From the NCBI GenBank assembly GCA_037957365.1, contig JARHVA010003262.1:655001-719000 (forward strand): a stretch of 64,000 nt of DNA. Direction: 5' to 3'. Below the pieces are notes generated by a model. The model was given only the letters and a program-made list of their open reading frames with translations. It did not search any database and was not told the origin of the DNA. The translations under genes and the position numbers were made by a program. The DNA is from Torreya grandis. Its lineage: Eukaryota; Streptophyta; Pinopsida; Cupressales; Taxaceae. Every line of letters starts with the position of its first letter. The stretch's first letter is position 1. Positions 1 to 13,624 of this stretch are shown here, one piece after another.

Positions 1-592
1 CTTTAGATTATTGGTGCATCACCACTTTAAGTTTCAGTTCAATTCCTCTTCCCTTTTCCATGATAAATCATAGTCTTAGATATATATGTGTCTATTTATC
101 ATAGTTTTAGGCATGCATATGATCTTAAATTAGGTACATCTAGTCTACGAAAGAAGTTAACCTTTTTTAGAGGTCCATCCCAAAGATCTAAGGTCCCAAA
201 CCTTGGGGATGATCCCATTATTACCATTAGATATATTGATTGAATGAAGGGGTTCAAGATCCAAGTGAAAACAATAGGTATCACCTATTGATATATAGTT
301 ACTTTGGGAAGTAAGACACTATGAGACCACTAGCCCATTTTTACAATAATCATTTCAAGGATGAATAATTTAGGGTCTATGTTGTTCAGGCCAAGATTTT
401 CATCCTAGATGTACCTATTATATTAGATGTACTAAGTGAGTTTAATAAAATTTAGGGGACTTGCATCCTCTCATTTTAAGATTATTACTAAGATAATCCA
501 AGACATGAGTTTTAGGTATGGGTATCTATTAAATATCCTTGTTATAATATATCTCCAAGAGATGCAACACTATCACCAAAGCTATAATACTA
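1..592 (-). mobile_element. Leader end of a second Ty3/gypsy W body, left of LTR A
   Basis: Read on the minus strand this lies just downstream of LTR A. About 330-592 aligns by eye with 34340-34600, the leader next to LTR B, including the decayed primer-binding site. Because both LTR copies are followed by the same leader, LTR A looks shared by two W bodies (LTR-body-LTR-body). From 1 to about 330 I could not align it with W and recognised no coding domain. The alternative is that the LTR is longer than I placed it and the primer-binding-site match is chance. Confidence 0.5.
581..592 (-). other. Decayed primer-binding site at edge of LTR A
   Basis: The minus strand reads TAGTATTATAGC, matching the initiator-Met site TGGTATCAGAGC at 9 of 12 positions. 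The equivalent site beside LTR B reads TGGTATTGGACC, also 9 of 12. Taken together, almost every position of the canonical site survives in one copy or the other. Confidence 0.5.
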
Positions 593-1194
593 GTTTTTTC
601 ATCGAATCATAGAACTTATACACTTTTAGCTAGACCAATTGTAATATATTGAATTTTATAACTCATCTTTGATTACCTTTACTATTTATAAAGAAATAGA
701 GATATCACTTGTCAAAATATAGATAAAAAGAGAGGGAGGGTAAGGAAAAAATAAATTTTTATGATTAAAGGGGAAACACAAATGCTTATAGGTCCAAAAT
801 GTGTCTAGCCATAGTTATAACAATGTATGCTAAGTTTCATGATGGTTAGAGATTTAGTCACACAAGGAGAGAATATAAAGAGTAAGGTAAAATGATTAAT
901 TCTAAGATTACTTTAATTAATGAACTATAGATAGGTATGTAGTTAATTACACATGTATCCTTAGAGACTTAAAATAGAGCCAAATCAATTGAATAACCCA
1001 CCTAAAATAGTGGAAACATGTCTTATTTAATGTATAAAATATATAGAAAAAAACAAATTATAGTCCTATAACATTAATTTTAATCCATTAAATCAAAAAT
1101 AAAATGGAATACCTTCAAGGTAACCAAACACTTTTCCATAAAAAATCAGTTTTAAATTATTCCAACAATGTTTGTTTTCAAATAGATTGGTCAA

Positions 1195-2655
1195 TATCCA
1201 TAAAATTTTGGTATAAATCATTGAAGAGATAATTTCCATGGTTAGAGGGCTCAAAATCAAAGAGAATAAATATATAATATTAAATAAAAACCTTGAGCAA
1301 GAGAAGGATAAATTTTTTGTTGGTGATGAAAGGCTCATAGTTTTTAAAGGTAGATTTAAAAGGGAGGATTTCCTAGTTCCTTTTGATGAAGTGGTTGAGA
1401 AAATCATCGTGTATGTTACCTTTGATGAACACTAAAAGGTAGTGCATTTCTATCATATTATATTTTTGAATTATCTCCATCATAATATACCTATTAGCAT
1501 TCATTTTTATATTCTTAATTCCCTGAAGCATTTTGTTAAAGAGGTTCAAATGGGAAAGAAAATAGAGATTCTAAATCAAGTGGTTATTTTTCTTATATAC
1601 AATTTTTTTTAGGGCTAGAACCCCATTCCTCATTATTATATTTTTAAGAAGAAGTATTTAAACATCTCTTATATTAAGACTTATAAATTAATTATGATAA
1701 TTATTTTTAATCCTAAACCTAAGAAGGCTAAGGCATTGATTTCACATCACATCAGGGTCAACTACATGGAAGAGGGCTCATTCAATGATCAGGCCTTTCA
1801 AGATCTACATTCTATGATCGATCTAGTGGAGAGTGACAAACATAATATCAATAAATATGATATTTCCATAAAAAATCATTTTAATTTCATTGGGTAAGGT
1901 GAAAAATATGATGTGATAGGTAGTAGGGGTAATGATGAAATTTTTGGTGTAAAAATAGGTAATCCTCAATCCAATGTTCAGCCTAGCTTTGATTTGAAAT
2001 CAATGAAGAATATATCCAAGAATAAAATAATAATATAAGAGATAAAGGATGAGTTTAACCTACATAAATATTTCCTTTGATGGTTTATGAAGGATCATAC
2101 TCAACTAAAATAGAAGATTAATAATTTCAATAAGATGGATGGGTTTTTTTGTACAAGGGAGAAAGAAGCAGAAGTGGCTACTAAAATTGAGATTCTTAAT
2201 GAAATAATTAATATGATATAAATGGATAATATAGAGGTCAAATATAATATCAATCTTCTTGTAAGTTTTATCAAGGTCATGGTAAAAATGCAATGCAAAG
2301 TATGGAAGGTTTGTCTATATTTTTAATAATAGAAAACACAATGAGGATGGTACCAAGCCCAATAAGAAGCTTAAATGGATAATTAATATGAATGAAAAGG
2401 AAAAAATGGTAGGTGGATTGGATAAGAATTTATAGAGTATGAATAAGTATTGGTCCACAACATATAGGGAATGGAAGGAAACCCATAGTTAATTCTCTCT
2501 ACTTTGTGATGAAGGCTATGTGTCATCTATCTTATTTCTTTCCAGTGGAATTATATTTGTTTAATATGCTAATTAATCCTTTATTTTATGTTCATGTCCA
2601 TGATGGTAGTTATTTTATATATGTAGGGTTTCGCTAAAACCCTCTTTTACATTCA
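1195..2655 (+). mobile_element. Insertion of about 1.45 kb in LTR A, LINE-like or retroposed
   Basis: LTR B lacks this segment: it passes from the equivalent of 1190 (near 35195) straight to the equivalent of 2660 (near 35210). The insert carries one long decayed plus-strand reading frame. It ends with a short inverted motif around GGGTTTCGCTAAAACCC and then TTCAATAAAAACA, like the 3' end of a polyadenylated retroposon. No terminal repeats were seen, and edges are uncertain by about 15 bases. I infer a 5'-truncated retroposon. A decayed DNA transposon is not excluded. Confidence 0.5.
1238..2316 (+). pseudogene. Unrecognised degenerate protein frame in the LTR A insertion
   Basis: A single frame runs for about 360 codons with scattered stops. 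Two clear open stretches (1238-1435 and 1694-1897) are in the same phase, and the frame stays readable to about 2316. The first stretch is charged (motif FVGDERLIVFKGRFKRED). After its stop come hydrophobic and aromatic residues including HFYHIIFLNYLHHNIPISIH. Next is a lysine-rich part (NPKPKKAKALISHHIRVNY) and an acidic or asparagine-rich tail. I see no reverse transcriptase, zinc finger or protease motif. The ATG at 1238 is only the first in the frame; the frame is open upstream to 1217. It may be an ORF1-type or retroelement accessory protein. Function unknown. Confidence 0.4.
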
Positions 2656-4035
2656 ATAAAAACATACTAAGTAGTAGTATATATAGAAGGGAGATATGGG
2701 TCTTGCCTCTACGAGGCATGATATCACCCTCTTAGCCACCATGGCCTAAAATGATAAAACATAATTATTTCATAATATTAATCATTACATAATAAATAAT
2801 TTATAATGGAATTACATGGCCCACTAAGGAGCACCAAGGAGGGGTTTTATGTGGATTGCATCCTAAAAATTATGGCAGTCTCTATTAAGTTGCCAATGAT
2901 TAATCAATGAGGTCAAACCTCCAAAAGTGGAAAAAATACTCATGGAGGAGTGCATTTTATAGATCTATTATTTTTAGTAAATATGGGGATCACACACCTC
3001 TTTTTTATCTATGGCACTATGAATGACTAAGGGATAGGCCTCATGAAACTTATTGATGTCTTTCACTACTTAGTCATTTTTAAAATGACATAAGTTTGGA
3101 TAAAATATTTTAAGGACCATGTTAATTTATTTAATATACTTTTTATCATGTACAATTTACTCATATAATGACATTTATTATGTCCCCACTCTTCTATTGG
3201 GATTGAACTCATCACTTTATACCATAGTTCCCCTTTAGTAGTGAATAAGTAAGATTACAACATGTGGCATGATCTTGATATTTTACATAGTTTTTGATAT
3301 TTAATACATATAAACTTTGTAATTTACTCAAGTTTCAATGATATTTTCACACATAGAAATATCCTACTAATTTGGGAACTCATGGGCTTCATATTATCTT
3401 TTATATGTTTATAGGCTCTGAATGAGTTGGATACTGCCATGTGGATGGATCTCATTTATTTATATGCTCACCCATATTTAGAGTATCTAACCATTTTTTT
3501 AGTCAAGTATGAGAAATATAATTTTATGTGGCACATTTTTAATTTATCAAGATGCCCAAGACTTTTCCACTTCACTTTTTTACTTTGGAATAATGATATG
3601 GAGACATGTGGAATGATATCAAAGCTTTGGGTCTCATGGTGTCATTTAATTATCCTTTTAAGTAGATATAAGTGAGTAATAAGGATGAATACACATGAAA
3701 CAATCCCAATTTCTCAAGTGGAAAGGACATATATCCACTACCTCATAAGTTACAAAGAAGCAAAATGCAGACATGCATCTCAATCCCACGAACCTAAATA
3801 CTTTTTAAATAAAAAGACTTAGTTAATTAAAAAATACCTCATGAGGAATCCAAGTGATTACACATGGAATGATATTTAATATCAAGGTATATCCATTTAA
3901 TTTTAACCTATAAGGACTTGGCCATTATAATTTGAACCATAGTGACCTAGCTACTCTTACATTTAATAGTTGATTTTGGTGTCAAAGAGACATGTTGTGA
4001 AGGTTTGTGCAAGGAACTCTAGTAAAATAACTAAG

Positions 4036-6498
4036 TGTTTTGATCACAATTAATAAGAGGGGGGATGAATCAATTTTTAAATAAATTTCTTTTAATTATA
4101 CCCAATCATTCATGAACTCTAAAAGCAACATAGTGATTAAACAAATCATAAAGAACCATTCAAACAAGATAACACATTTATGAGTGGGAAACCTTAAAGG
4201 GGAATAAAACCCACTATGATCTATACAAATGGAATACATTCATATAAAAAATATATCAAATTGTTTTTAGTACCAACTAAAATTGGAGGACCAACCCTAA
4301 TAAAGTCAAGCACCCACTTGACTAGGCTTTAACAAGTACTTACTTGAAAGGAAGCACCAGCTCCCTAAGGGAATCAACACAAACTCATCCACCTCATGAA
4401 TTTTTACCAACATAACTATAATTTTCTCTTATGATCTCATTTAAATACTTCCTTATTCTCAAATATGCATTATTTTATTCACTTGTTTTGCATACACAAA
4501 AATAGGCCTAAAGTACCTTGCATATATACTAAACACATGGCCACACACCACTTGGTTGCCCACACACCCTTAAAATCATATGTACACCATATAATAGGTC
4601 TTATAAAATATTATTAAAATTATTAAAATTTAATTTGAACCCTGTTTGGTCTTCAATAACTCAATTAAGCCTTACTCCTCATTTATGTCTCATGGAGACC
4701 TAATTGTATTAGGTTTATCCTTTGAATTCTAAAACTTGATCTTCTTTGGAAAAGATGTGTCTTAATCCAAAAACTAAAAACCATTAAAACAATTATAAAA
4801 TGGAATGTTATAATCTCCTCCATGATTTATTATACCTACATCCTTCGTTCATACCAAAAAATCTCTTTTAGGACAAATTTCCCTATTAGGCCTATGTACC
4901 TAAAAAGTTTATCTTGCAATAAAGAAGATTAAACACCCTTAAACTACTCAGTTATGAAAAATGAAACACGTAAAAATATTATCCATTACCTTATGGTCAT
5001 CACCAAATTATTTAAATTCTTTCACTCATGAGATAAACTCTCAATAACATCTCTGCAACTCGCTTACACAAAACTACCAATTCACCTCAAAAACTAGTCA
5101 TGATAAATTAGATCTCCAATACCTGTGTAGACACTTGTCATGAATCATAATGCATAATTTTTTCTATATTATACATATCATCATAATATTTAAAATTCAT
5201 ATGGTCTAATGCCAAATATTCATCTTTTATACCAATTTCTTGACCCTATGTTTCACAATCCTATCTGAACCAAACATACCATTTTATGAGCAATGTTTTC
5301 ACCACATACACTGATATCCAAAGCTTATAAAAGAATTAACATAATTTAAAAGTTATAAATAACTTATTAATACACAATTTTGTATAAATATATCATGCAT
5401 ATACCTTCAAATCTATCTTTTCATGTTTGCTTGGGTTTTACACTATTCACACTATTAGGTTTGTTTGTGATTGGCTTACATGAATGACCAAATTAGAAAA
5501 ATTAAATGATATAACCTATCCATAAATCATCACATACTTGTAAAATTAGTCTCTATATTCTTTTCCCATCCATTTCCTCTTTTTTACCAATACAAATTTT
5601 GAGAGGTATAATAATTTCTTTACAAATAAGCCTATATCTATGCATTTTCTCTCTCATCTAACTAACCACCAACAATTGGAGGTTCCTAGGAGATTTGAAT
5701 ACATAAAAAATAAATTATCTAGTAATTTTAGTCTATCCTAATTTTTTTTGAATAAAATATTTCATATTAGGTCGTTATAAGGGTTTTAGGGAGTTTTAAC
5801 ATAGGTTTTGGTGTTAACGATTATTCATAAAGGACTACCACTTGAATCCAAAACTAATGCCTAAAGATATTAGATAGGACCATTTCCCACCTATCCTTAA
5901 TAGATCAGACTCCCATGTAGAGGATACACATGCCAATGAATGTTTGAAAGTGATTTTTAGGTTTGAGACCTTATTCTATGAGCTCATGAATGCCTAAAAC
6001 TATGATTCATGTACTCTTCCATCAAAACATGACCTCAAACTTTGTGATCATGACTAAAAGAGCTTATCTCACCTCTATCCATGATAAAATATGCATAATT
6101 TCGTTGAAATATGATATTAATACTTCATTAGGCTAGGTAGGGTCTAAAATTGATTTGGGTGTAGACTTAGACTTAAGATCCTACCCTTATGAGCTCACCC
6201 TGAAACTCTCATGAATGCTTATATACCTTACTCACATTCTCAACAACCTTCACATGCCTATTTTCTTTCATTTCAATATGCACATACCTCTTCATGTCAT
6301 GACTAGGATTCTTTTGCACTTGACATTAATGACTTATACCATCCATTCATACATAAGACATTAGCTTCCTTTAAATACTCTCTCACGAAAAAATTATTCC
6401 ATGCATCTTGTCTCATCACACACTTCTAGCTATCCTTATTCACCTTTGACATCAACATTCTCAAGATTCATATTTGAAATAAATGACAACACTCAATA
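4036..6498 (-). repeat. 3' LTR of copia C
   Basis: About 2.46 kb, aligning along its length with 11796-14299. Shared anchors include the AAGAGGGGTGAATCAA-type block at the plus-strand start and GACAACACTCAA at the plus-strand end. On the minus strand it begins TATTGAGTG where the 5' copy has TGTTGAGTG, so the terminal TG is mutated. The 5' copy carries a TA microsatellite at 13627-13663. Here that position is an ordinary short sequence near 5860. Confidence 0.88.
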
Positions 6499-6512
6499 AT
6501 ATCCCCCTTTAT
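6499..6512 (-). other. Polypurine tract of copia C
   Basis: On the minus strand this reads ATAAAGGGGGATAT directly before the 3' LTR, the expected place for the plus-strand primer of reverse transcription. Its position confirms the minus orientation. Confidence 0.75.
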
Positions 6513-6789
6513 CATTGATGGCAACCACTCATAGAAACTTCTCTCAATAGGATATTTCTCCCTCATTCTAAACATTCTCTGCATTTGACATAAATGACAA
6601 ATACCAAGAACTTCTTGGATCACACCTCTTGTAACCAAAACACCCAACACATTGGATTATGAGTTTATGAAAAACCATACAAACATGTTCCCCCTATCTC
6701 TATTCATGCCTTCCTGTTACTAATCACCTTCTATTGGAGCTAATGAACCACCTTATTATGTCCCCCAAATAACTTGACTTACTTAATAA

Positions 6790-8274
6790 CTACTAGGGGT
6801 TGTAATTACACCCAATTCCTATATTAGATGTTCAAATATTTACTTTATAAGTGGCTTAGTTAGAATGTTTTCAATCTAATCCTTTGTAAACAAATATTCA
6901 AGTTTAATACTTTGTTCACTTACCTTTTCTCTTAGGAAATTATACTTAATCAGAATGTGCTTAGTTCTTGAGTAAATGACAAGATTATTTAAGATGCTTA
7001 TGGAACTTGTATTATCATAATAGATAGGGATAAGACTATCATACTCCACCTTGTAGTATTTTAAGGTATATCTCATCCATATTAATTGAGTGAAATATGA
7101 ATCTACTACATTGTATTCATCCTCACAAGTAGATAATTCAATATATGTCTTCTTCTTGTTTATCCATGATACTAGGCATTTTATTAAGAAGAAAGATCCT
7201 CCACTAGTACTGTTCCTATCATCTAGACTCCCTGCTTAGTTTGCATTTATATAGGCTATAAAGTTAAACTCCTTGTTATTTGGATACCACAAAACAAACT
7301 CCATATTTCCCTTAAGATACCTAAGTATCCTTTTGACTGCTTGCAAATTATTTTCCTCTGGGTATGCTTAAAATATTCCCACAAGACCTATTACTTGCAT
7401 GATGTCAAGTCTAGAGGTAGTAGTGTATATAAACTTCCAATCATTGACCTATATGATGTCTAATAAACCTTTAGATATTTATCTTCCTTTCTTAACTTAA
7501 ACTATGTGATCATAGGTTTGCTAACAAATTTACAATTTTATATATCAAATTTATTCAACATCTCTATTATGTATTTATCTTATGAAATGAATATACTTCT
7601 TTCTTATTGATTGCTTTGTAATCCAAGGAAGAATGATAGTTATCCCAGCATGGACATCTAAAAATCCTTATTCATTACATTTGGAAAAGGCTTAGTCATA
7701 CTCTCACTATTTCCACCAAATATTATGTCATCCACATAGACAACCACTATCAATTGATGAAATTTTTATGCCTTTATGTACAAATTACAATCTACTTGTT
7801 ACCTGATAATGAGAAACCCTTAGGTTTCTTTATGTACACCTCCTCTTCCAATTTGTCATTCGAAAAAGTTGACTTGATATCCATCTAATGCACCTTGAAC
7901 CTTTTGAATTTTACATATGCTATAAATAGTCTCATAGCCTCTAATATTGATACTGGAGTAAAGGTCTCCTCAAAATATACCCCTTCTACTTGATCATACC
8001 CCTTAGATACCAATATAGCCTTATTCCTACTGACTTATCCATATTCATTCAACTTATTTCTAAAAACCCATTTTGTGTCAATGACATTCTTGTCTTTAGG
8101 CCTAGGAACTAGTTCTTGAGTCTCATTATTTTCTACTTGATCTAACTCCTCATTCATAAAACCTATCCAAAACTTGTCTTTGCTTGCATTTACAAGGTTA
8201 TTAGGTTCAATTTTATACAATAGATCAACATTATCTTGATTTAGGTTACTTACCATCCTCTCCCTTATTTTCAT
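6790..8274 (-). pseudogene. Copia C reverse transcriptase and RNase H remnant
   Basis: On the minus strand 8274-8035 encodes the start of copia RT, with AMNEEL-like and ELVPRPKDKNVIDTKWVFRN motifs. Downstream pieces in shifting frames give an EETFTPV-like motif, the catalytic YVDD motif (7727-7738) and ALKRILRYLKG-like residues. An RNase H part (7076-6876) has DNTSSISILNN and KHILIKYNFLRE. The end of RNase H reads like ILTKPL near 6840. In copia elements RT and RNase H copy the genomic RNA into DNA inside virus-like particles. Many stops and at least two frameshifts make this non-functional. The domain set looks complete, though a short stretch around 7750-7800 seems lost. Confidence 0.88.
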
Positions 8275-8279
8275 ACCTA

Positions 8280-9248
8280 AATCTCTCTAAATCTATCCTG
8301 AAAGACCTTTTGAATCTTGTCTTTCCTCAACTTCTTCTTCTCCCTCATCTATATATATTGTTTCTTATTCATTATTTAAATCTAAATTCTTTAATACATT
8401 CTTTAACTAAGAGTGTGACTCCTTAGAATTGGTCTCATAAATATTCACATTGTATTTTGGAATCTCTTATTATAACATCTATAAGTTAAACTTACTGATG
8501 AGTAACCTAATAATATACCTTCATTAGACCTTGAATCAAACTTACCTAAGTCTTCCTCATCTTTTTTAGTGAAGCATTTTCTTCTAAACACTCTAAAGTG
8601 TTCCATATTATCATGTCTACCTTTTCACATTTCATAAGGGGTCTTATTTCCATGAATCCATATCTATCTTCTATTCAAAATGTAGACTATAAATTTTACT
8701 ACCTTTTTCTAGTATCCTTCAGATAATCTTGATTCATTTATCATAATCCTTTCCATTTCTTAAACTATCACATTCTTTATTTATACTACCCCATTGTATT
8801 AAGCTATCTTAGCTACTAAGAACTGTCTCTTTATCCCATGGACCTCATAAAAGTCATCAAACTCATTGGACCAAAAATATCCTCCTCTATGAAATCTTTA
8901 GCACTTGATCTCCCCATTCTTTTCATTCTCAAAAAGAGCCTTAAATTCTTTGAACTTATCAATAGCTTATAAATTTTATTTCAATAATGCTACCCAAGTT
9001 ATTATTATGTATTCATCTATGGGTAACATGAAATAGATATATCCTTGACTGATTTGGATTCTTGTAGGTCCATAGACATCAGTGTGTATTAACTCTAAAG
9101 GTATTTTAGTAGAATACTCCTTAAACTTGAACATTCTTATAGTTTTCTTACCATGTTGACATGCCTTGCAAAGTGTTTTTATAGGTTTGGTGATTGTAGG
9201 CATATTCTTCATAGACTTATTAGATCTTATATTGACCATATTCTTCAT
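8280..9248 (-). pseudogene. Copia C integrase remnant
   Basis: The open part at 9248-8976 has the zinc-binding tail CKACQHGK followed by PLELIHTDVYGPTR, the first catalytic aspartate region of copia integrases, and IYFMLPIDEYI, usually a DDYS-type motif. The rest towards 8280 is badly eroded with multiple stops, and I could not place the second aspartate or the glutamate. It lies between the protease and RT, the diagnostic Ty1/copia order. Confidence 0.85.
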
Positions 9249-9670
9249 AGACTAAGATTTTGTGCCATAGCCAAAATTAATCTATATTGATCATAATGAA
9301 TTTCTGCTTTATCTCATTTAAGACATACAAATTATTCTCATTCCTTTGAGCATTGGCAATTAGCCTTCCTAATTTATCTCTCCTTATATCACACCCTCTG
9401 TCATTAAATGTTAGTATGTATCTTTAGTTTCAAATTTGAATTAAGCTAATAAAGTTATGTTTCAAGCCTTCCACACATACTAAATTCTCTATCTTGGCAT
9501 TCTCATTATATAAAGTCAAGATACCGTTGCCAACAATACTGGTAGTAGTGTTATCTCTAAATATTACTATCCCTACAACATTATAACTCAATTAAATGAA
9601 CTTGATATTGTCTGTTATCATGTAGATTTACCACCACTATTTATATACCATTTCATGACTTCATCTTGGA
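9249..9670 (-). pseudogene. Copia C protease and GAG-pre-integrase remnant
   Basis: The minus-strand frame near 9665 reads WYINSGGKST where copia proteases have a W-Y-I-D-S-G-C/A core, so the catalytic aspartate is now asparagine. It is followed by VCVEGLKHNFISL and LTFNDRGCDIRR, motifs typical of the pre-integrase region. The domain would cleave the Gag-Pol polyprotein. Stops interrupt it, and the active-site change alone would inactivate it. Confidence 0.8.
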
Positions 9671-10189
9671 TGTGAAAGGTAGTCTAAGCTAGCATAAATT
9701 CTTCTTATTTATTCTTCTACTCCTCCTTCACCTTGTCCATAGGGTCTAACTTCTTGATCCACTTCTTAGTGGTATGAATGTATAACCTTTTGGCTTGAAT
9801 AATATTCCTCATATGCCTCATCTTTTAATCCATTATAATATGTTCTCTCTAATCACAACTATAACATATAATTATGATTCTACTATTTATATTATATTCA
9901 TCCTATTCATCCATGAGTAATTGATTCTAACATGATGTCTATAATGCATAGCCCTATGTCCATATTGATTACATGAGATACAATAGCCATTGAAAGAGTT
10001 CACATACTTTATTTTTTTGATGTTGAATGATGTACCTCTACCTTTTTTTTCTCTTAAATAAGTCACATTCTTATTGACTTTTTGATGATAAATTTGAGTC
10101 TTATATTTGAGAGTTTCTAAGTAGGTCTTTACTCTATTAGTACCATCATTTATTTATGGTCCATTGTCCTTTGATTTCTAACTCTCCTT

Positions 10190-11650
10190 GTTTTATTTTT
10201 GGTCTTCTTTAAACCTAAGACCTATCTTATCATATTGAAATTTTTGATTATGTAAAATATCACCAAGGACTTTAGTGCTCTTTTCAAATTTCTTATGTGT
10301 CTTCAACTTGATTATTTTATGATACAATTCTACCTTGAAGGACTCCATTTCTATTCTAAACTTGATGAATTCTTCCTCTTTTGTCTTAAGACTTGTAATG
10401 ATAATCATAATCTAAGTTTCCAATTATTTGATGATCTCCTAATGTTCATTGATGTTGTTACTTAGTCACTCTTTAAAGAGATTGATTTGTTCCTCATAAA
10501 TCTTAATAAATGATCTCAATTTCTGATTCTTCCTTCTTTGAAACTTCAATTCCTCTAGAGCACTCACCAATTCTACCTTAAGGTTCACTTCAGCCTCTTC
10601 TTCATCTAATTATTCATCTTACATAAGAATTTTACCTTTTGAACAAACTTCATTGTTTGTTTCTATAGCCATAAATAATGATTCATTGTTATCCTGATCA
10701 TTAATGTCATCATCACTATCATATGTAGTTTTGTTACTTATATCAAAAGATCTATTATCTTCTTTGGTATATAAACTTCTCTTGTTCTTAAATTACCATT
10801 TCTTGCTTTCATACTTCTTAGAAATATTTTTTCTCTTATTAGGCTTATAGAGATTCTTATCATCACCATGATGATCATCATGCTCATTCTTATCCTTATT
10901 ACAATATTTAGATGCAAAGTGACCAATATTACGATAGTTAAATCACTTGAATGGAAACTTGACCTTATATTTACTTTATCCTTTCCTTAGTTTTCTCACA
11001 AATATGGCTTCTCTCTTGTCATCATCAATTTCTATATCAACATAATTCTTGACCTTTTTACCTTGTGATATTTTCTCAATTTTTAATGCAGCTTCCTTCT
11101 TAAAAGGTCTTCCATCACTTGGTCTCATTTCATCGGCATTCAAGATTCTATGAATATCATACATATGTAATATGTTAATATATTTAATCTCCTCCATAGT
11201 AGACACTTTTGAATCAAACTTATATGTGTGGGATATTAATACATTTTTAACTCCTATTGATACTACCAACTTCTCACCTAGACCTTTGATGACATTTACC
11301 ACTTCATCTACTTTTAACATATAATATGTAATGTTTACATCCTCCTTCATTCTTAGACTTTCAAACTACATTTGATGGTTCTAAAAATTTTAAAACTTAA
11401 ATTTGATGTCTCATTCATAGATTGTTTTCAACTTTTCCCAAATCCATTTGGTTATATCACAATTAATGACCTTTATAAATTCTACCTCTAAAAGACAACA
11501 CATGATGGAATTCATTGCCTTAGATTTACTTTCACTTGCCTTCTTCCCTATTGCATCAATTAGTGGTGTAGAAGGTGGAGTGAATACATCAATAATATAT
11601 TGTCATATGTCATATCCTACTGACATTAGATATGTATTCATTATTATTCT
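10190..11650 (-). pseudogene. Copia C gag remnant (UBN2-type)
   Basis: From 11640 down the minus strand encodes a copia capsid. An N-terminal part contains AMNSIMCCLLEVEFIKVINC. An open stretch at 11350-10976 (124 residues) has YYMLKVDEVVNVIKGLGEK and ILNADEMRPSD, as in UBN2 gag domains. A zinc knuckle near 10930 reads FNYRNIGHFASKYC, with the first two cysteines lost. A charged coiled-coil tail (10408-10193) has STKVLGDILHNQ, common at the end of this gag type. Internal stops separate these pieces. Confidence 0.85.
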
Positions 11651-11781
11651 CTAAAATTAATAGTTATTCCCACTAACGAGAGGATCCTAATTGGTTGAGA
11701 AACCTCCATGTACTTGATAACTAGACATGTTTTTATTTCTAAGATCTCCTTTAAGATATTTTGCCTAATTAAAAGGATCAT

Positions 11782-11793
11782 TATATAATACCA
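11782..11793 (-). other. Primer-binding site of copia C
   Basis: The minus strand reads TGGTATTATATA two bases from the 5' LTR. The first six bases match the initiator-Met site TGGTATCAGAGC; the rest is eroded. Confidence 0.6.
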
Positions 11794-11795
11794 AT

Positions 11796-13624
11796 TATTG
11801 GAAGCATAATAAATAAGAGAGGGGTGAATCAATGTTAAAAAACTTTCTTGAAATTATACACAATAATTCATGAACTATGAAAGCAATATAGTGATCAAGC
11901 AAAGCATAAAGAACTATTCAAACAAGATAAAACATATATGAGTAAAAAACCCTAAATAGGAATAAAAACCATGATGATATATAAAAATTGACTATATTAC
12001 TATAAAAAAAATACAAAATTATTTTGTGCATCAACTCGAATTTGAGCACCAACACCAATAAAGTCAAGCACCCACTTAACTAGGCTTTAGTAAGCACTTA
12101 CTTGCAAGGAAGCACCAAATCCTTATGTGACTCAACACCAAATTAAAAACCTCAATAATTTTTATTACCAAACATATTATATTATATTATTATCTCATTT
12201 CAAGACTTCATTATTCTTAACTATGCATTATTTTATTCACTTATTTTGCATACACACAAATGGGCCTAAACTACCTTGTATATAATAGAGACATGGTCAC
12301 ATACCACTCGGTCAGCCATAAAACATAAACATATTAGGTAATAAATAACTATTTATTATCACATATTATTAATATTATTAAAATCTAATTTTAATCCCTT
12401 TTTGTCTACAATAACTCAATTAGTCCGTACTCCTCCTTTAGGTCTCATGGAGACCTAATTGTATTAGGTATGTCCTCTTAATGCAAAAAATTAATCTTAT
12501 TGGGCCCAAATGGATTTATAAAAAAATAAAACCAATTAAAAAACTTTTCAAATGTAATATTCTTACCTCCTCCATTATTTATTAGACCTACATCCTTCAT
12601 TCATACCAATAAAGCTCTTTTAGGACAAACTGCCCTATTAGGCCTATGTACCTCAAAAGTATGTCTTATAACAAAGAATTTTAAACACCCCTTGATACTC
12701 AATTATTAAAAATTAAACATGTATATAGATTATCCATAACTTTAGTCTCATCACCAAATTATTTAAACACCTTAACTCAGGAGATAAAGGCTCAAGAACA
12801 TCTTTGCAACTCGCTTATACAAAATTACCAATTCACCTCAAAAACCAATCATGATGAATTAGACATCCAATGCCTGCATATAATTTTGTCATGAATAATT
12901 ACTCTTGATTCATGTAAATGGTGATATTTTATCTATAAACCATAATTATATTGAAAATTCATATGGTCTAATGTCAAATATTGGTCTTGTAGACCAATTT
13001 CTTGACACTATGTTTCACAATTTTATCTGAACTAGACATGCCATTTTGTGAGTAACTTTTTCACCACATAAACTAATATCCAAATATTATAAAAGAATTA
13101 ACGTGACTTAAAATTAATAAATATCTTCTTAATTCATTTTTTTGTATCAATCTCTCATGCATAGACCTTCAAATCTATCTTTTTAGATCTTTGCCTAGGT
13201 TTTACACTATTCACACCATTAGGTATGTCTGTGACTGGCTTACTTGAATGAATAAATAAGAAAAATTAAAGGATATAAACTATAAAAAAATCATCATTGA
13301 CTTTTAAAATTATTCTTAATATTCTTCTCCCATCTATTTTCTCTTCTTGACCAATACAACTTTTGAGAGCTATAATAATTTCTTGAGAAATAAGCATGTA
13401 TCTATGTATTTTCTCTCTCATCTGACTAACCACCACCACATATAGGTACTTTTGAGAGTTTAATACATGATAAAATACCTTATCTATGAGTTAAAATCCA
13501 TTTTAATATTTTTTTAACAAAATATTTCATATTGGGTTCCTATTAGGGTTTTAGGGAGGTTTAACATAGGTTTTAGTGTTAACGATTGTTCATAAAGGAC
13601 TACCACTTGAATACAAAAATAATG

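Noticed and set aside
1093..1407. 104-codon minus-strand frame
   Set aside because: It crosses the edge of the LTR A insertion and lies opposite the coherent plus-strand frame, so it is a shadow.
6468..6650. 60-codon minus-strand frame at the copia 3' LTR edge
   Set aside because: It spans the polypurine tract and LTR boundary and lacks any motif.
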